A stretch of DNA of 64,000 nt from an uncultured Lachnospiraceae bacterium (GTDB lineage: Bacteria > Bacillota > Clostridia > Lachnospirales > Lachnospiraceae): assembly GCA_902789735.1 (NCBI GenBank), contig CADAOZ010000012.1, positions 1 through 64,000 of the forward strand, given 5' to 3'. The notes under the pieces are model-generated. The model was not told where the DNA came from. It did no database searches and was given only the letters and a program-made list of their open reading frames with translations. Each line of letters opens with the position of its first letter. Position 1 is the stretch's first letter. Below, piece after piece: positions 1 through 8,441 of the stretch. A program made the translations under genes and the position numbers.

Positions 1-288
1 ACATCAAGGACATACCACGAGTTTCCATTGTCCTCTAAAGACACTAACCCTCCTTTGAGGACATGGAGGACACTACTTTGCTAACACGAGTTTCCTTTTT
101 TGAATCTCTCTGCTATATTATATCACAACTCTAGGTTGATTCGACAATCTGCGCGTTATGATTCTATTTTCTATTTTCACCCCGTTCTGTTTCTGTCACT
201 CTGCCCGGATTCCTCCTTCATGACTTTACTGCAGGATAATTCTCCGGTACAGATCTCAGTTGCGGAAGCCTGAATCAGGCTATATAAA

Positions 289-335
289 CAGCAGTGCCTT
301 CACGCTTATTGGGACGTGAAGGCACTGCTTCTTAA
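289..335. terminator. Perfect stem-loop, possible terminator of a gene left of the window
   Basis: AGCAGTGCCTTCACG (about 289-304) pairs exactly with CGTGAAGGCACTGCT (315-329) around a 10-base loop. The stem is strong, but only TTCTT follows, so termination efficiency is uncertain. It could equally act as an RNA-processing hairpin. Confidence 0.4.
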
Positions 336-468
336 GGGGATTTCCTATGATGATTGGAAACAAGTTGTTCAAAAACACGTTTCATCGTGGGTTCCTCCTT
401 TACAAATCATCTAAGCTATATTATTGTGAGGCACAAAGGAAAAACAAGAAGGCGGATTATTCTTAGTC

Positions 469-485
469 ACTATAAAAAATATAGT
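469..485. promoter_or_regulatory. Small palindrome before the HxlR gene, possible auto-operator
   Basis: ACTATA-AAAAA-TATAGT sits 13 bases before the chosen start codon at 499. HxlR/DUF24 regulators often bind short A/T-rich palindromes near their own promoter. The match is inferred from position and symmetry only. Confidence 0.3.
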
Positions 486-498
486 AATGGAGGATACG

Positions 499-846
499 AT
501 GGACACGATGTCTTTACCGAAGGGAGAAAATATTTACGAAACGAAATGCCCGATCCTTTACGCAATGGAGCTGATCGGCCAGAAGTGGAAACTGCCGATC
601 CTGTGGTATATTGCCGACGCGGAGAACCAGACGCTCCGTTATCGCGAGCTGGAACGTAAGGTCGTGGGCATCACGGCCACGATGCTGACCAAATGCCTGC
701 GCGAACTGGAGAAAGACGGGTTCATTATCCGGACCCAGTACAACACGATCCCGCCGACAGTAGAGTATTCTCTGGCTGAGCGCGGAAAAACACTGATCCC
801 GGCCCTGGAATCGGTATACCAATGGGCAGAAGAGCAGATGCAATGA
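499..846 (+). CDS. HxlR-family (DUF24) winged-helix transcriptional regulator
   Basis: The protein (115 aa from the chosen start) has the HxlR pattern: an early Cys (TKCPI), the 'GQKWKLPILWYI' helix, 'RYRELERKVVGITATMLTKCLRELEKDG' spread over the HTH region, and a wing ending in 'VEYSLAERGKTL'. Members sense electrophiles or redox state, often through the N-terminal Cys. An upstream ATG at 487 is in frame, but the GGAGG at 489-493 stands 5 bases before ATG 499, so 499 is preferred. It is followed by a PPC protein, a flavodoxin and a nitroreductase, so control of redox genes is a reasonable guess; the real targets are unknown. Confidence 0.88.
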   Translation: MDTMSLPKGENIYETKCPILYAMELIGQKWKLPILWYIADAENQTLRYRELERKVVGITATMLTKCLRELEKDGFIIRTQYNTIPPTVEYSLAERGKTLIPALESVYQWAEEQMQ

Positions 847-1014
847 GTTGTGTAAGAAGGTCTGGATGGATGCATGAATGTACTTGTTTATCCCCTGGAA
901 ACAACATTTCATAATAATTGCAGATTTTTTCCGGGCTTTGTGATATTGTCAGATTTATCGGAATGAGAAAGAGATAATCGTTAAAAACAGATTTACGGAA
1001 GGCAGGTATTTTCG

Positions 1015-1443
1015 ATGGATTACAGAAGATTTGGAAATACAGTAGTGGTCAGGATCGACCGCCATGAAGAAGTGATGGAGAAGCTGGAGGAAATCTGCGG
1101 GAAGGAAGGAATCCTGCTGGGAAGCATCTCCGGTCTGGGCGCGGCCAGCTATGTGGAGATGGGCCTGTACGATGTGGAGAAAAAGGCTTTTACAGGAACA
1201 GTTCTGGAAGAGCCCCTGGAAGTAACGTCCCTGGTCGGCAGTGTCACGGAAATGGACGGGAAACCGTATCTCCATGTGCACATCGGCGCCGCGGATGTTA
1301 ACGGAAAAGCCTATGGCGGGCATCTGAAGAAATGCGTGATCGGCGGTACGGCTGAGATTTTCATTCAGGTGGCAGACGGACATGTGGGACGCAGGGCGGA
1401 CTGGTTTTCGGATACGGGATTGAATTTATACGACTTTGCGTAA
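1015..1443 (+). CDS. PPC/DUF296 domain DNA-binding protein
   Basis: A 142-aa single-domain protein of the PPC (plants and prokaryotes conserved, DUF296) family. The hallmark cluster is visible: 'YLHVHIG' with His87 and His89, then 'YGGHLKK' with His103, which in family structures form a metal-binding trimer interface. 'GSISGLGAA' near residue 36 is the usual N-terminal glycine-rich turn. In plants the domain goes with AT-hooks; bacterial stand-alone members have no settled role, and DNA binding here is by family name only. The gene lies 20 bp before a flavodoxin gene in the same direction and is probably co-transcribed with it. Confidence 0.85.
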   Translation: MDYRRFGNTVVVRIDRHEEVMEKLEEICGKEGILLGSISGLGAASYVEMGLYDVEKKAFTGTVLEEPLEVTSLVGSVTEMDGKPYLHVHIGAADVNGKAYGGHLKKCVIGGTAEIFIQVADGHVGRRADWFSDTGLNLYDFA

Positions 1444-1463
1444 GGCATGGGAGAAGACTACAT

Positions 1464-1934
1464 ATGAAGACATTATGCTTATACTACACAAGGACAAATA
1501 CAACAAAAGAAGTAATGGAGAACATTGCCGGAATCCTCGACGCTGACATAGCGGAATATACGGATGGCAGGGACAGAAGCGGCGTGAAGGGATACTTGGG
1601 CGCCTGCTTTGCTACGGTAAAAAATACGATATCCAAAGTACATATCAAAGGTGATATCAATTTAAAATCGTATGACCGCGTACTGATTGGTATGCCTGTC
1701 TGGGTGGAAGGACCCTGCGCCATAGGAAGAGCCCTGATCAGGAAATACAGGAAGAAAATGCCCACGGAAGTATATTATGTGGTGACCCACATGGGAGATA
1801 AGCATGATTACATGGATAAGATCAAGGCCATGGACGAACTGCTGGGCAGACCTTCCGCCGGGCAGGTTTCCATAAGGACCAAAGACAACGACTACATCAG
1901 GGAAAGTACGAAATTTGCAAAGACGCTGGTCTGA
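1464..1934 (+). CDS. Flavodoxin-like protein
   Basis: A 156-aa protein opening with a beta strand and phosphate-binding loop typical of flavodoxins ('LCLYYTRTNTTKEV', residues 4-17), followed by 'YDRVLIGMPVWVEGPCAIGRAL' (about 70-91), the loop that contacts the FMN ring. It would carry electrons as a soluble FMN protein. It sits between the PPC gene and a ferredoxin-type nitroreductase, with 27 bp to the latter, so a small redox operon is likely. No membrane segment or signal peptide is seen. Confidence 0.82.
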   Translation: MKTLCLYYTRTNTTKEVMENIAGILDADIAEYTDGRDRSGVKGYLGACFATVKNTISKVHIKGDINLKSYDRVLIGMPVWVEGPCAIGRALIRKYRKKMPTEVYYVVTHMGDKHDYMDKIKAMDELLGRPSAGQVSIRTKDNDYIRESTKFAKTLV

Positions 1935-1961
1935 AGCAGATGAGAAAACGAGGGGGCAAAA

Positions 1962-2729
1962 ATGATACCGATTTTAGTGAACGAGAAAAAATGTACAGGG
2001 TGTTCGTTATGCGTGAACGACTGCCCGGGCGGCTGTCTCCAACTGGTAAACGGGAAACTGTATATCAGCCAGTCCGCCTGCATTGAATGCGGCCATTGCT
2101 ACGCGATCTGCCCGCAGGGAGCCATCCGTATGGCCAATTATCAGTGTAAAGAAGAGCCGGTCGTTCCCATGACCGAGATTGACAGTGATACGCTTCTCAA
2201 AGCCATGCGCAGCAGAAGGACAATACGGCACTTTACAGCGCAGCCGGTGGAAGAGGACAAGATCCGGAAAATCCTGGAAGCGGGAAGATACTGCCCGACC
2301 GGAGGCAACTCGCAGAGCGTATCCTATACCATTCTGGGAAGCAGACAGGCGGAAGCGGAAGCGATCTGCGTCAGCATGTTCAGAAAAGGTCAGAAACTGG
2401 GGTCTCCATTCCTGAGCTTTCTGAAGCAGATCAAGATCACAGACAGCTTTTTCTTCAAGGGCGCCCCGCTGGTCATTGTGGTGTCCGGCAAAAACGACGT
2501 AGACGCGGCCCTTGCCAGTTCCTACATGGAGATCATGGCGGAAAGCCTGGGCCTTGGGGTCCTGTACAGCGGCTTTTTCAAAGCCTGTACCGGCCTCAGC
2601 GGCAGGCTGCGGAAGCTGCTGCAGCTGCCGAAGGGGCAGAAAGTCGTGACCTGCATGGTCATCGGCTATCCGGCGGTAAAATACCGGCGTATCGTTCCCA
2701 GAAAGAAACTGCGGGTCAGAAAGCTGTAA
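1962..2729 (+). CDS. Nitroreductase with N-terminal 2x[4Fe-4S] ferredoxin domain
   Basis: A 255-aa fusion. Residues 1-60 form a bacterial-type ferredoxin with two clusters (Cys11, 14, 17, 21 and Cys40, 43, 46, 50). From about residue 70 the nitroreductase fold begins: 'MRSRRTIRHF' is the FMN-phosphate contact, and 'GRYCPTGGNSQ' and 'GLGVLYSGFF' are also typical. Such proteins take electrons from ferredoxin-like donors to a flavin and reduce nitro or quinone compounds in anaerobes; the physiological substrate is unknown. The upstream flavodoxin may be its partner. Confidence 0.9.
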   Translation: MIPILVNEKKCTGCSLCVNDCPGGCLQLVNGKLYISQSACIECGHCYAICPQGAIRMANYQCKEEPVVPMTEIDSDTLLKAMRSRRTIRHFTAQPVEEDKIRKILEAGRYCPTGGNSQSVSYTILGSRQAEAEAICVSMFRKGQKLGSPFLSFLKQIKITDSFFFKGAPLVIVVSGKNDVDAALASSYMEIMAESLGLGVLYSGFFKACTGLSGRLRKLLQLPKGQKVVTCMVIGYPAVKYRRIVPRKKLRVRKL

Positions 2730-2884
2730 TTGAAACGCCGCCCGCAGAGAGGGGATCCCACACCGGCAGGCGGGCACTCCACGCCTGAAAAAAAGGCCGT
2801 CCGCACAGCTGTATAGAGGTTCATGCGTCATTTTCATCAATTACCGGCATGGATTACAACAAGAAAGCGTGAAAAAAGAATAAT

Positions 2885-3538
2885 ATGAAGTTTTTACAGG
2901 ATGATACATTTCTAACCAGGTTTCTGAGCAGGCTGATCGACATTCTGCTGATGAGCGTACTATGGATGCTGACCTCGATCCCTGTCATTACAATAGGCGC
3001 CTCGACTACGGCCCTGTATGACGTGGCCCTGCACCTGGTATTTGATGACAAAAGCGAGATCGTACCGGTATTTTTGCTTTCAATGAAGAAGAATATCGGC
3101 AGGGCGACCCTTGTCTGGCTGCTGTTCATTGCGTCCGGCCTCTTTCTGGCGGCAGACCTCTGGGCGGCATTCCACTGGAACGTGTCCTTCCGCATGATCC
3201 CTGTTTTCCTGATCCTGGCTGCATGCTGGTTCTGGCTGGCGGCCTATACCCACGTTTTTGCCGGCCTTGCCTGGTTCGAAGGAAAACCGCTGGATGTGAT
3301 GAAGAAATCCTTCATGCTGTCCATGAGGAACGGGATATTTACCATGTTCATCATTGTGCTCAATTTAGCCCCCCTGGTCTTCCTGGCCAGACGTTTCACA
3401 TCGGACAGCTTTGGACAGTGGCTGATTTTCTATCTGCTGATCGGAAAAGGGACAGTGGCTTATCTGTCATCCCTCCATCTCGCCCGTCTGTTCGCGCCGG
3501 AAGAGTGGAAAGAGAAAATGAAGGATATGGATACGTAG
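2885..3538 (+). CDS. YesL-family (DUF624) membrane protein
   Basis: A 217-aa integral membrane protein with about five hydrophobic segments (roughly 17-40, 71-96, 103-131, 150-168, 178-198). The N-terminal 'DIL..SVLW.LTSIPVITIGAS' pattern is the DUF624/YesL signature. YesL-like genes almost always sit beside carbohydrate ABC transporters with two permeases and a binding protein, as here. Their function is unproven; a role in transporter assembly or regulation is often supposed. The ribosome site before ATG 2885 is weak. A strong terminator follows, so it is transcribed apart from the transporter genes. Confidence 0.88.
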   Translation: MKFLQDDTFLTRFLSRLIDILLMSVLWMLTSIPVITIGASTTALYDVALHLVFDDKSEIVPVFLLSMKKNIGRATLVWLLFIASGLFLAADLWAAFHWNVSFRMIPVFLILAACWFWLAAYTHVFAGLAWFEGKPLDVMKKSFMLSMRNGIFTMFIIVLNLAPLVFLARRFTSDSFGQWLIFYLLIGKGTVAYLSSLHLARLFAPEEWKEKMKDMDT

Positions 3539-3576
3539 AAGGCCTTATGGCTGAAATTAGAACATAGAAGTGCCTG

Positions 3577-3630
3577 TAGTGGAAATGCACAAGATTTCGT
3601 AACGGAGTTTGTACATTTCCACTATTTTTA
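3577..3630 (+). terminator. Intrinsic terminator after the YesL gene
   Basis: A 16-base stem (3577-3592 with 3608-3623, one mismatch) has TAGTGGAAATG paired to CATTTCCACTA, followed by TTTTTA. It separates the YesL gene from the regulated transporter promoter. Confidence 0.85.
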
Positions 3631-3650
3631 TGGGGAGTGATATATACATA

Positions 3651-3679
3651 TTGACAAATATTACTGTCCGGATTATCAT
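3651..3679 (+). promoter_or_regulatory. Sigma-A promoter of the sugar ABC transporter operon
   Basis: TTGACA at 3651-3656 and TATCAT at 3674-3679 are separated by 17 bases. Transcription should start near 3686, immediately before the first palindromic operator, which suits LacI-type repression. Confidence 0.85.
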
Positions 3680-3688
3680 GAAAACGAA

Positions 3689-3708
3689 ATATGGAACGGG
3701 TTCCATAT
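3689..3708. promoter_or_regulatory. LacI-type operator O1
   Basis: ATATGGAAC-GG-GTTCCATAT is a 20-bp inverted repeat lying at the predicted transcription start. It shares its half-site with the second palindrome 100 bp downstream. Binding by the LacI-family protein encoded at 7380-8423 is inferred from linkage and symmetry. Confidence 0.75.
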
Positions 3709-3752
3709 ACGGATTTCCATGAGGGGAAAGAATTCTGTATGCTGCCCGATAA

Positions 3753-3780
3753 AAACCGCAGTAAGGTCTGCGGTTGTTTT
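3753..3780 (+). terminator. Leader hairpin with T-run between the two operators
   Basis: AACCGCAG (about 3754-3761) pairs with CTGCGGTT (3768-3775) around a six-base loop and is followed by GTTTT. It sits inside the untranslated leader of the transporter mRNA, so it could be a partial terminator or attenuator. It may instead be a chance stem. Confidence 0.45.
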
Positions 3781-3789
3781 CAGGACAAA

Positions 3790-3807
3790 TATGGAACCGG
3801 TTCCATA
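3790..3807. promoter_or_regulatory. LacI-type operator O2
   Basis: TATGGAACCGGTTCCATA is a perfect 18-bp palindrome. Its centre (3798/3799) is exactly 100 bp from the centre of O1. Two matching operators suggest repression by DNA looping or a transcription roadblock. Confidence 0.75.
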
Positions 3808-3864
3808 GATGTTTCCAAAATTTGCCGCAAGGGAAAAAGCGGCACAAAAAGAGAGGAGGTAACT

Positions 3865-5229
3865 ATGAAAAAAGTTATCAGTTTGCTTCTGGCATCCGCG
3901 ATGATCGTGGGGCTTACAGCATGCGGTGGATCAAATTCGGGCGCTACATCCAGCGCGCCTGCAGACGGACAGACTGCTGCGCAGACAACAGAGGCAGCAG
4001 ACGGCGCAGTCCAGATCACAATCTGGCAGCCCTCTGACAAAGAGTCCGTAGAGAACTGGTGGGTAGACAGGCTTGCGGAATGGAATGCGGAGCATCCTGA
4101 CATCCAGGTCAACAGAGAAGCGATCGACCGTTCCGATTCCTATGCGTATGACAATAAAGTTGCTACAGCCGTAACATCCAACGATCTTCCGGATATCCTG
4201 TTTGTAGACGGACCTCAGGTTTCCTACTATGCGGCGAATGAGATCATCGTTCCGATTAGCGATTATTTCCCGGATCTCGATGATTTCGTACCTTCTACAG
4301 TAGCGCAGTGCACTTACAACGACCAGCTGTATGCGATCGCAGCAACAGAGTCTTCGGTTGCCTTCTACTACAACAAAGACATGCTCAAAGAGTGCGGTGT
4401 CGATACAGATGATCTTGACTCCAGAACCATTGATAACCCCATCACATGGTCCGAGATGACAGCGATTGCTGAGAAGTGCACCACAGCCGACCATGTCGGA
4501 ACACACATCGTTATGGACCACGGCGAAGGTATCCCTTACGCGCTTGAGCCTATGTATATTTCCGAAGGCAAGGATTATATCTCTGCTGACGGCACGACCG
4601 CAGAAGGCTATGTAAACAGTGATGAAGCGGTTAAGACAACTGCTTTCCTGGCCAACTTCATTGCCAAAGGATATGCGAACGTTGACCCGATCACAGATGA
4701 ATTCCTGAACAAAGCCTGCGCGACCATGATCGGCGGATCCTGGGAGGTCGCGACACTGACTGCTAACGCTGACTTTGACTGGGGCGTTACCTACTATCCT
4801 GTAGCCGATGATACCAAGAAGGCTGTTTCTCCCTGCGGCGACTGGTCCGCGGCAATCACCAGAGACTGTGAGCATGTTGAGGAAGCAGGCCAGTTCCTGC
4901 AGTGGCTGATGAATACCGAGAATGTAGCTTCCTATGCGGCAGCAATCGCGAAGCCTGCTACAAGAACAAGCGCTTATGAGGATCCGGCCATGGCCGAGTA
5001 CAAGAACTTCCCTCTGTCTCTGCTGGTTGAACAGCTGCAGAACACAGCAGTTCCGAGACCCCGTACTCCTTCCTACGCTACATTCTCAACAGACTACGCA
5101 GAAGCAATGACCAACATCTTCGCGGAGGCGGCTTCCGAAGGTACTGTCGATGAAGCATACATCAAGGAGCTTCTGGATGGCGTATCCGAGAAATTCACTG
5201 AGGATTATACAACTTATTACGCGGAGTAA
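3865..5229 (+). CDS. Sugar ABC transporter substrate-binding lipoprotein (family 1)
   Basis: A 454-aa extracellular solute-binding protein. The signal peptide ends in a lipobox (GLTAC, lipidated Cys20), followed by a Gly/Ser/Thr/Ala-rich tether. The mature part has the MalE-type opening 'VQITIWQPSDKESVENWW'. ATG 3865 is chosen over upstream in-frame starts because GAGGAGGT lies 5 bases before it and the signal peptide begins there. The two permeases follow, and a GH32 enzyme is encoded downstream, so sucrose or short fructans are the likely ligands; this is an inference from linkage. Confidence 0.93.
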   Translation: MKKVISLLLASAMIVGLTACGGSNSGATSSAPADGQTAAQTTEAADGAVQITIWQPSDKESVENWWVDRLAEWNAEHPDIQVNREAIDRSDSYAYDNKVATAVTSNDLPDILFVDGPQVSYYAANEIIVPISDYFPDLDDFVPSTVAQCTYNDQLYAIAATESSVAFYYNKDMLKECGVDTDDLDSRTIDNPITWSEMTAIAEKCTTADHVGTHIVMDHGEGIPYALEPMYISEGKDYISADGTTAEGYVNSDEAVKTTAFLANFIAKGYANVDPITDEFLNKACATMIGGSWEVATLTANADFDWGVTYYPVADDTKKAVSPCGDWSAAITRDCEHVEEAGQFLQWLMNTENVASYAAAIAKPATRTSAYEDPAMAEYKNFPLSLLVEQLQNTAVPRPRTPSYATFSTDYAEAMTNIFAEAASEGTVDEAYIKELLDGVSEKFTEDYTTYYAE

Positions 5230-5328
5230 CTGCACTGCAGATTTCCCGGCATTCTGACAGAAAGACTACCCTCAACTTTCTGAAACAATCAGTGTTGCTG
5301 ATGAGTGCTGTGGAAACTCTTATTACAG

Positions 5329-5366
5329 GCAAACCGGCTGTAACTGTATGTGCGCAGCCGGTTTGC
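5329..5366 (+). other. Intra-operon stem-loop after the binding-protein gene
   Basis: GCAAACCGGCTG (5329-5340) pairs perfectly with CAGCCGGTTTGC (5355-5366) around a 14-base loop, with no T-run. Hairpins in this place commonly protect the binding-protein mRNA from decay and lower permease expression. That role is inferred. Confidence 0.6.
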
Positions 5367-5460
5367 GCAGTTCTGGACGAACGGATACAGGGCAAGCCGG
5401 CCTGATCCGTGTCAGAACAGGAAACTCCAAGTAGTCAGTATGAGAGCAAAGGGATAAATT

Positions 5461-6357
5461 ATGGCTAAAACAAATAAACTCTCTGCCAGGAAAAAGGACG
5501 AACGTGCCGCGGCTTATATTTTTACCATACCGGCCATCGCCCTTCTGGTCGCCTTTCTTGTGGTCCCGATGGTCTACACAGTGTATTATTCCGTGTTTAA
5601 GTACCAGGTCATGAGGCCCAACGATATCACCTTTATCGGACTGGCCAACTACCAGAAACTTTTTAAGGACCCGGAATTCTGGAAAGCACTGCGGAATACA
5701 TTCTATTTCACGATCATCGTCGTACCGGTACAGTGCGTGCTCGCTCTTGCGCTCGCGCTGCTTGTTTCCAAAAGATTCAGAGGCGTATCGATCTTCCGTA
5801 CGATGTATTTCAGTCCGCAGCTGACATCCATGGTTGTCATCTCCGTTCTGTGGACGGTACTCTATAACTCCAACCCCAACACAGGCCTGATCAATTCCAT
5901 ACTGGTGAGCTTTGGCTTACAGCCGATCAACTTCCTGACCAACGCCAAGACAGCGATGAACGCGATCATCTTTATGTCTGCCTGGCAGGGCGCGGGCTAC
6001 CAGATGATGATTTTCCTGGCAGGTCTGCAGGGTATTCCCACGGAGCAGTACGAGGCTTCAGCAGTTGACGGTGCCAACAAGTGGCAGCAGTTCTGGAATA
6101 TCACGATTCCCAATCTGAAAGGGACGATCAAATACGTCATCATGATCACCATGATCCAGGCCATGAAGCTGTTCACACAGCCTTACGTCATGACCCAGGG
6201 CGGTCCCAAGAACGCGACCAAGACAATGGTGTACTACATCTATACACAGGGCTTCCAGAAGGGTAACTTCGGATACGCCTGTTCTGTAGCAGCGGTATTC
6301 TTTGTCATCGTCGTAGCCATGTCGCTGATCCTGCAGAAGATCACGAACGCGGATTAA
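5461..6357 (+). CDS. Sugar ABC transporter permease (MalF/UgpA type)
   Basis: A 298-aa inner-membrane protein with about six transmembrane segments, the first at about 19-44. The cytoplasmic EAA loop that docks with the ATPase is visible at residues 198-204 ('EASAVDG'), followed by 'W..FW.ITIPNL'. 'TQGGPKNATKTMVYYIY' near the C-terminus is typical of the carbohydrate CUT1 family. It pairs with the next permease (17 bp gap) and the preceding binding protein. No ATPase gene is in the window; many Firmicutes use a shared MsmK/UgpC-type ATPase encoded elsewhere. Confidence 0.93.
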   Translation: MAKTNKLSARKKDERAAAYIFTIPAIALLVAFLVVPMVYTVYYSVFKYQVMRPNDITFIGLANYQKLFKDPEFWKALRNTFYFTIIVVPVQCVLALALALLVSKRFRGVSIFRTMYFSPQLTSMVVISVLWTVLYNSNPNTGLINSILVSFGLQPINFLTNAKTAMNAIIFMSAWQGAGYQMMIFLAGLQGIPTEQYEASAVDGANKWQQFWNITIPNLKGTIKYVIMITMIQAMKLFTQPYVMTQGGPKNATKTMVYYIYTQGFQKGNFGYACSVAAVFFVIVVAMSLILQKITNAD

Positions 6358-6374
6358 GAAAGGAGGAGAGAAGC

Positions 6375-7220
6375 ATGAAATCCAAAAAGGGAGCAGCGAT
6401 GCTCGGAAAATTTCTGTTCTATTTTGGCAATACGCTGATCGGTATTGTATTTGTCTCACCTCTGATCTGGATGATCTCCGCTTCCTTTAAACCGGAGGCC
6501 AAGATCTTCGCGAACATGAACTCGCTGACAACGTTCCTGCCGACGGAGCCGTCGCTGAACAATTATATTGAGGTCTTCCGTCGCATCAACATGGCGAATG
6601 TATTTAAGAATACACTGCTGTACATCGCGCTGATCCTGATCTTTGACCTGATCATAAACTCGATCTGCGGATACGCGCTCGCCAAGTTCGAATTCAGGGG
6701 GCGCAAACTGATGCTGAGCTTTATCGTGGCACTGATGGTACTTCCGATGGAAGCCATCCTGCTGCCCCTGTACATTGAGATGTCACAGCTGGGATGGGTC
6801 AACACCCTTCAGGCGCTGGTCATTCCGTTCATAGCCAAGTGCTTTTCAATCTACATGTTTTATAATTTCTTCCATGATATTCCGGACGATCTGCTTGAAG
6901 CGGCCGCCATTGACGGAAGCTCACCCGTGAGGACCTTCTTTACGATCGTGATGCCGATTTCCAAGACGGTCTACGCGACAGTTTTCATTCTGGATTTCGT
7001 GGCACACTGGAATGACTTTATGTGGCCTTTCCTGGTCATGACCGGTGAAGACAAGCGTACGATCCAGCTGGCTGTACAGTCCTTCTTCAGTACGAGCCCT
7101 GTGCACTACAGCGCGATTATGGCAGCCCTGGTCATTTCAGCGATTCCGATGATCATAATGTTCATTTTCATGCAGAAATACTATGTGGAAGGTATTGCTT
7201 CTTCCGGTATCAAGGGCTGA
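6375..7220 (+). CDS. Sugar ABC transporter permease (MalG type)
   Basis: A 281-aa permease with six transmembrane segments and the EAA loop at residues 175-181 ('EAAAIDG'), then 'VMPISKTVYATVFIL'. The C-terminal 'MQKYYVEGIASSGIKG' is characteristic of CUT1 second permeases. AGGAGG lies just before ATG 6375. It forms the heteromeric channel with the preceding permease. The gene ends the transporter transcript or reads into the LacI/GH32 pair, which also has its own promoter. Confidence 0.93.
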   Translation: MKSKKGAAMLGKFLFYFGNTLIGIVFVSPLIWMISASFKPEAKIFANMNSLTTFLPTEPSLNNYIEVFRRINMANVFKNTLLYIALILIFDLIINSICGYALAKFEFRGRKLMLSFIVALMVLPMEAILLPLYIEMSQLGWVNTLQALVIPFIAKCFSIYMFYNFFHDIPDDLLEAAAIDGSSPVRTFFTIVMPISKTVYATVFILDFVAHWNDFMWPFLVMTGEDKRTIQLAVQSFFSTSPVHYSAIMAALVISAIPMIIMFIFMQKYYVEGIASSGIKG

Positions 7221-7255
7221 TTTTGGACCGGCAGGACAATAAGTCTGTATTACGT

Positions 7256-7284
7256 TTGAAATAATATTTTGGTCACTGTATTAT
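7256..7284 (+). promoter_or_regulatory. Promoter of the lacI-type regulator and GH32 genes
   Basis: TTGAAA (7256-7261), 17 bases, then TATTAT (7279-7284). No copy of the GGAAC-type operator is seen here, so this unit may not be under the same repression. Confidence 0.65.
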
Positions 7285-7297
7285 ATTTTCAGAGGAT

Positions 7298-7348
7298 GCT
7301 TCCGCATGGACTTTTCGGCACACAGCTATGAAAAGCACCGGCGGAAGC
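7298..7348 (+). other. Structured 5' leader of the LacI-type gene
   Basis: GCTTCCGC (7298-7305) can pair with GCGGAAGC (7341-7348), with an inner CTTTTC/GAAAAG stem (7311-7316 with 7330-7335). No T-run follows. It could stabilise the message; the function is unknown. Confidence 0.4.
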
Positions 7349-7379
7349 AATTTCAAAATATCGGACAGGAGAACAGAAT

Positions 7380-8423
7380 ATGACAACGATTCAGGATGTA
7401 GCAAAGCATGCGGGAGTCGGAGCGGCAACAGTTTCAAGGGTGCTCAGCGGCAATGGTTATGTCAAGCAGACGACCAGAGAGCGGGTGCTGCGCTCGATTG
7501 AAGAACTGAACTATACGCCAAATGAAATGGCGAGGAATCTGTTCCACGGTAAGAGCGGGATCGTTGCTGTGATCATTCCGGAGCTTGCCCATCCTTTTTT
7601 TTCGGAAATGGTCAGTGCGATCGAAGTCGAGCTGTGCAATCTGGGCTACCAGACAATGGTATGCAATACCTTTTATGAGAAGAATTATGAACTCCGTTAT
7701 CTGGAGATGCTAAAGCGCCAGAGAGTGGACGGAATCATTTTCGGTGCCCATACCTCCCTGGCTGCGGAAATGTATCAGGAGCTGCGGCGGCCGGTCATCG
7801 GACTGGACAGGCGCCTTGCGGATACGATCCCGCTGGTTGCCGCCGATCATGTGGCCGGAGGCCGGATGGCAGCGGAGGAACTGATCCGCAGCGGCTGCAG
7901 GAATGTCGCTCAGTTCGGCGGGGTGGATGATAATGTAAGCACACCGGCCAGACACCGGCATTATGTGTTCCGCAGGGTCGTGGAGGAAAACGGGCTTACC
8001 TGTCATTCCTATCCCAAACAGCCCAATTACAGTGCCTATAATACCTATCAGGAGGCTGCGGCCCGCCTGTTCGCGGAGCATCCCGATGTTGACGGTATTT
8101 TCGGCACAGATCTGTATGCCGCCGCATGCCTGCAGTACGCCCTGTCCCATGGAATCAGAGTCCCGCAGGATGTAAAGATTGTCGCGTATGACGGAACGCA
8201 TATGACAAGATTTCTCGATCCGGACATGACCACGATCTGCCAGCCTATTGAGAAACTGGCGAACGAGTCTGTCAGGCTTATAACGGAACTGATCAAAGGA
8301 AATGAGATCAGTGAGAGAGAGATCATTCTTCCCGTAAGGCTGCGGAGAGGTAATACAACAACAGGAAACGCGGCAGCAGAAAGTACGGAGGCGGCCGGTA
8401 CTGTTACGCAGCTGCAGCAGTAA
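7380..8423 (+). CDS. LacI-family transcriptional regulator
   Basis: A 347-aa protein with a textbook LacI helix-turn-helix at residues 3-23 ('TIQDVAKHAGVGAATVSRVL') and hinge, then a periplasmic-binding-like sensor domain ('GIVAVIIPELAHPFFSEMV...'). It should bind palindromic operators as a dimer or tetramer and respond to a sugar. The two TATGGAAC palindromes before the transporter genes are the obvious targets. It lies 18 bp before a GH32 gene, fixing its role as the local fructoside regulator. The inducer cannot be read from sequence. Confidence 0.93.
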   Translation: MTTIQDVAKHAGVGAATVSRVLSGNGYVKQTTRERVLRSIEELNYTPNEMARNLFHGKSGIVAVIIPELAHPFFSEMVSAIEVELCNLGYQTMVCNTFYEKNYELRYLEMLKRQRVDGIIFGAHTSLAAEMYQELRRPVIGLDRRLADTIPLVAADHVAGGRMAAEELIRSGCRNVAQFGGVDDNVSTPARHRHYVFRRVVEENGLTCHSYPKQPNYSAYNTYQEAAARLFAEHPDVDGIFGTDLYAAACLQYALSHGIRVPQDVKIVAYDGTHMTRFLDPDMTTICQPIEKLANESVRLITELIKGNEISEREIILPVRLRRGNTTTGNAAAESTEAAGTVTQLQQ

Positions 8424-8441
8424 AAAAGGAAGGAGCGTCCG

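Larger units (their letters stand above)
1..498. other. Gene-free stretch upstream of the first regulator
   Basis: No convincing coding region is seen. The first 100 bases carry two copies of a short ACGAGTTTCC motif (about 17-26 and 85-95) and several AGGACAT/GAGGACA words, which may be the remains of a repeat. A perfect hairpin lies at 289-329. The frames open on the plus strand from 354 overlap the regulator start and lack a usable ribosome site. Confidence 0.5.

Noticed and set aside
354-659. 101-codon frame at the left end
   Set aside because: It overlaps the HxlR gene in another frame, has no ribosome site, and its second half is a frame-shifted reading of the regulator.
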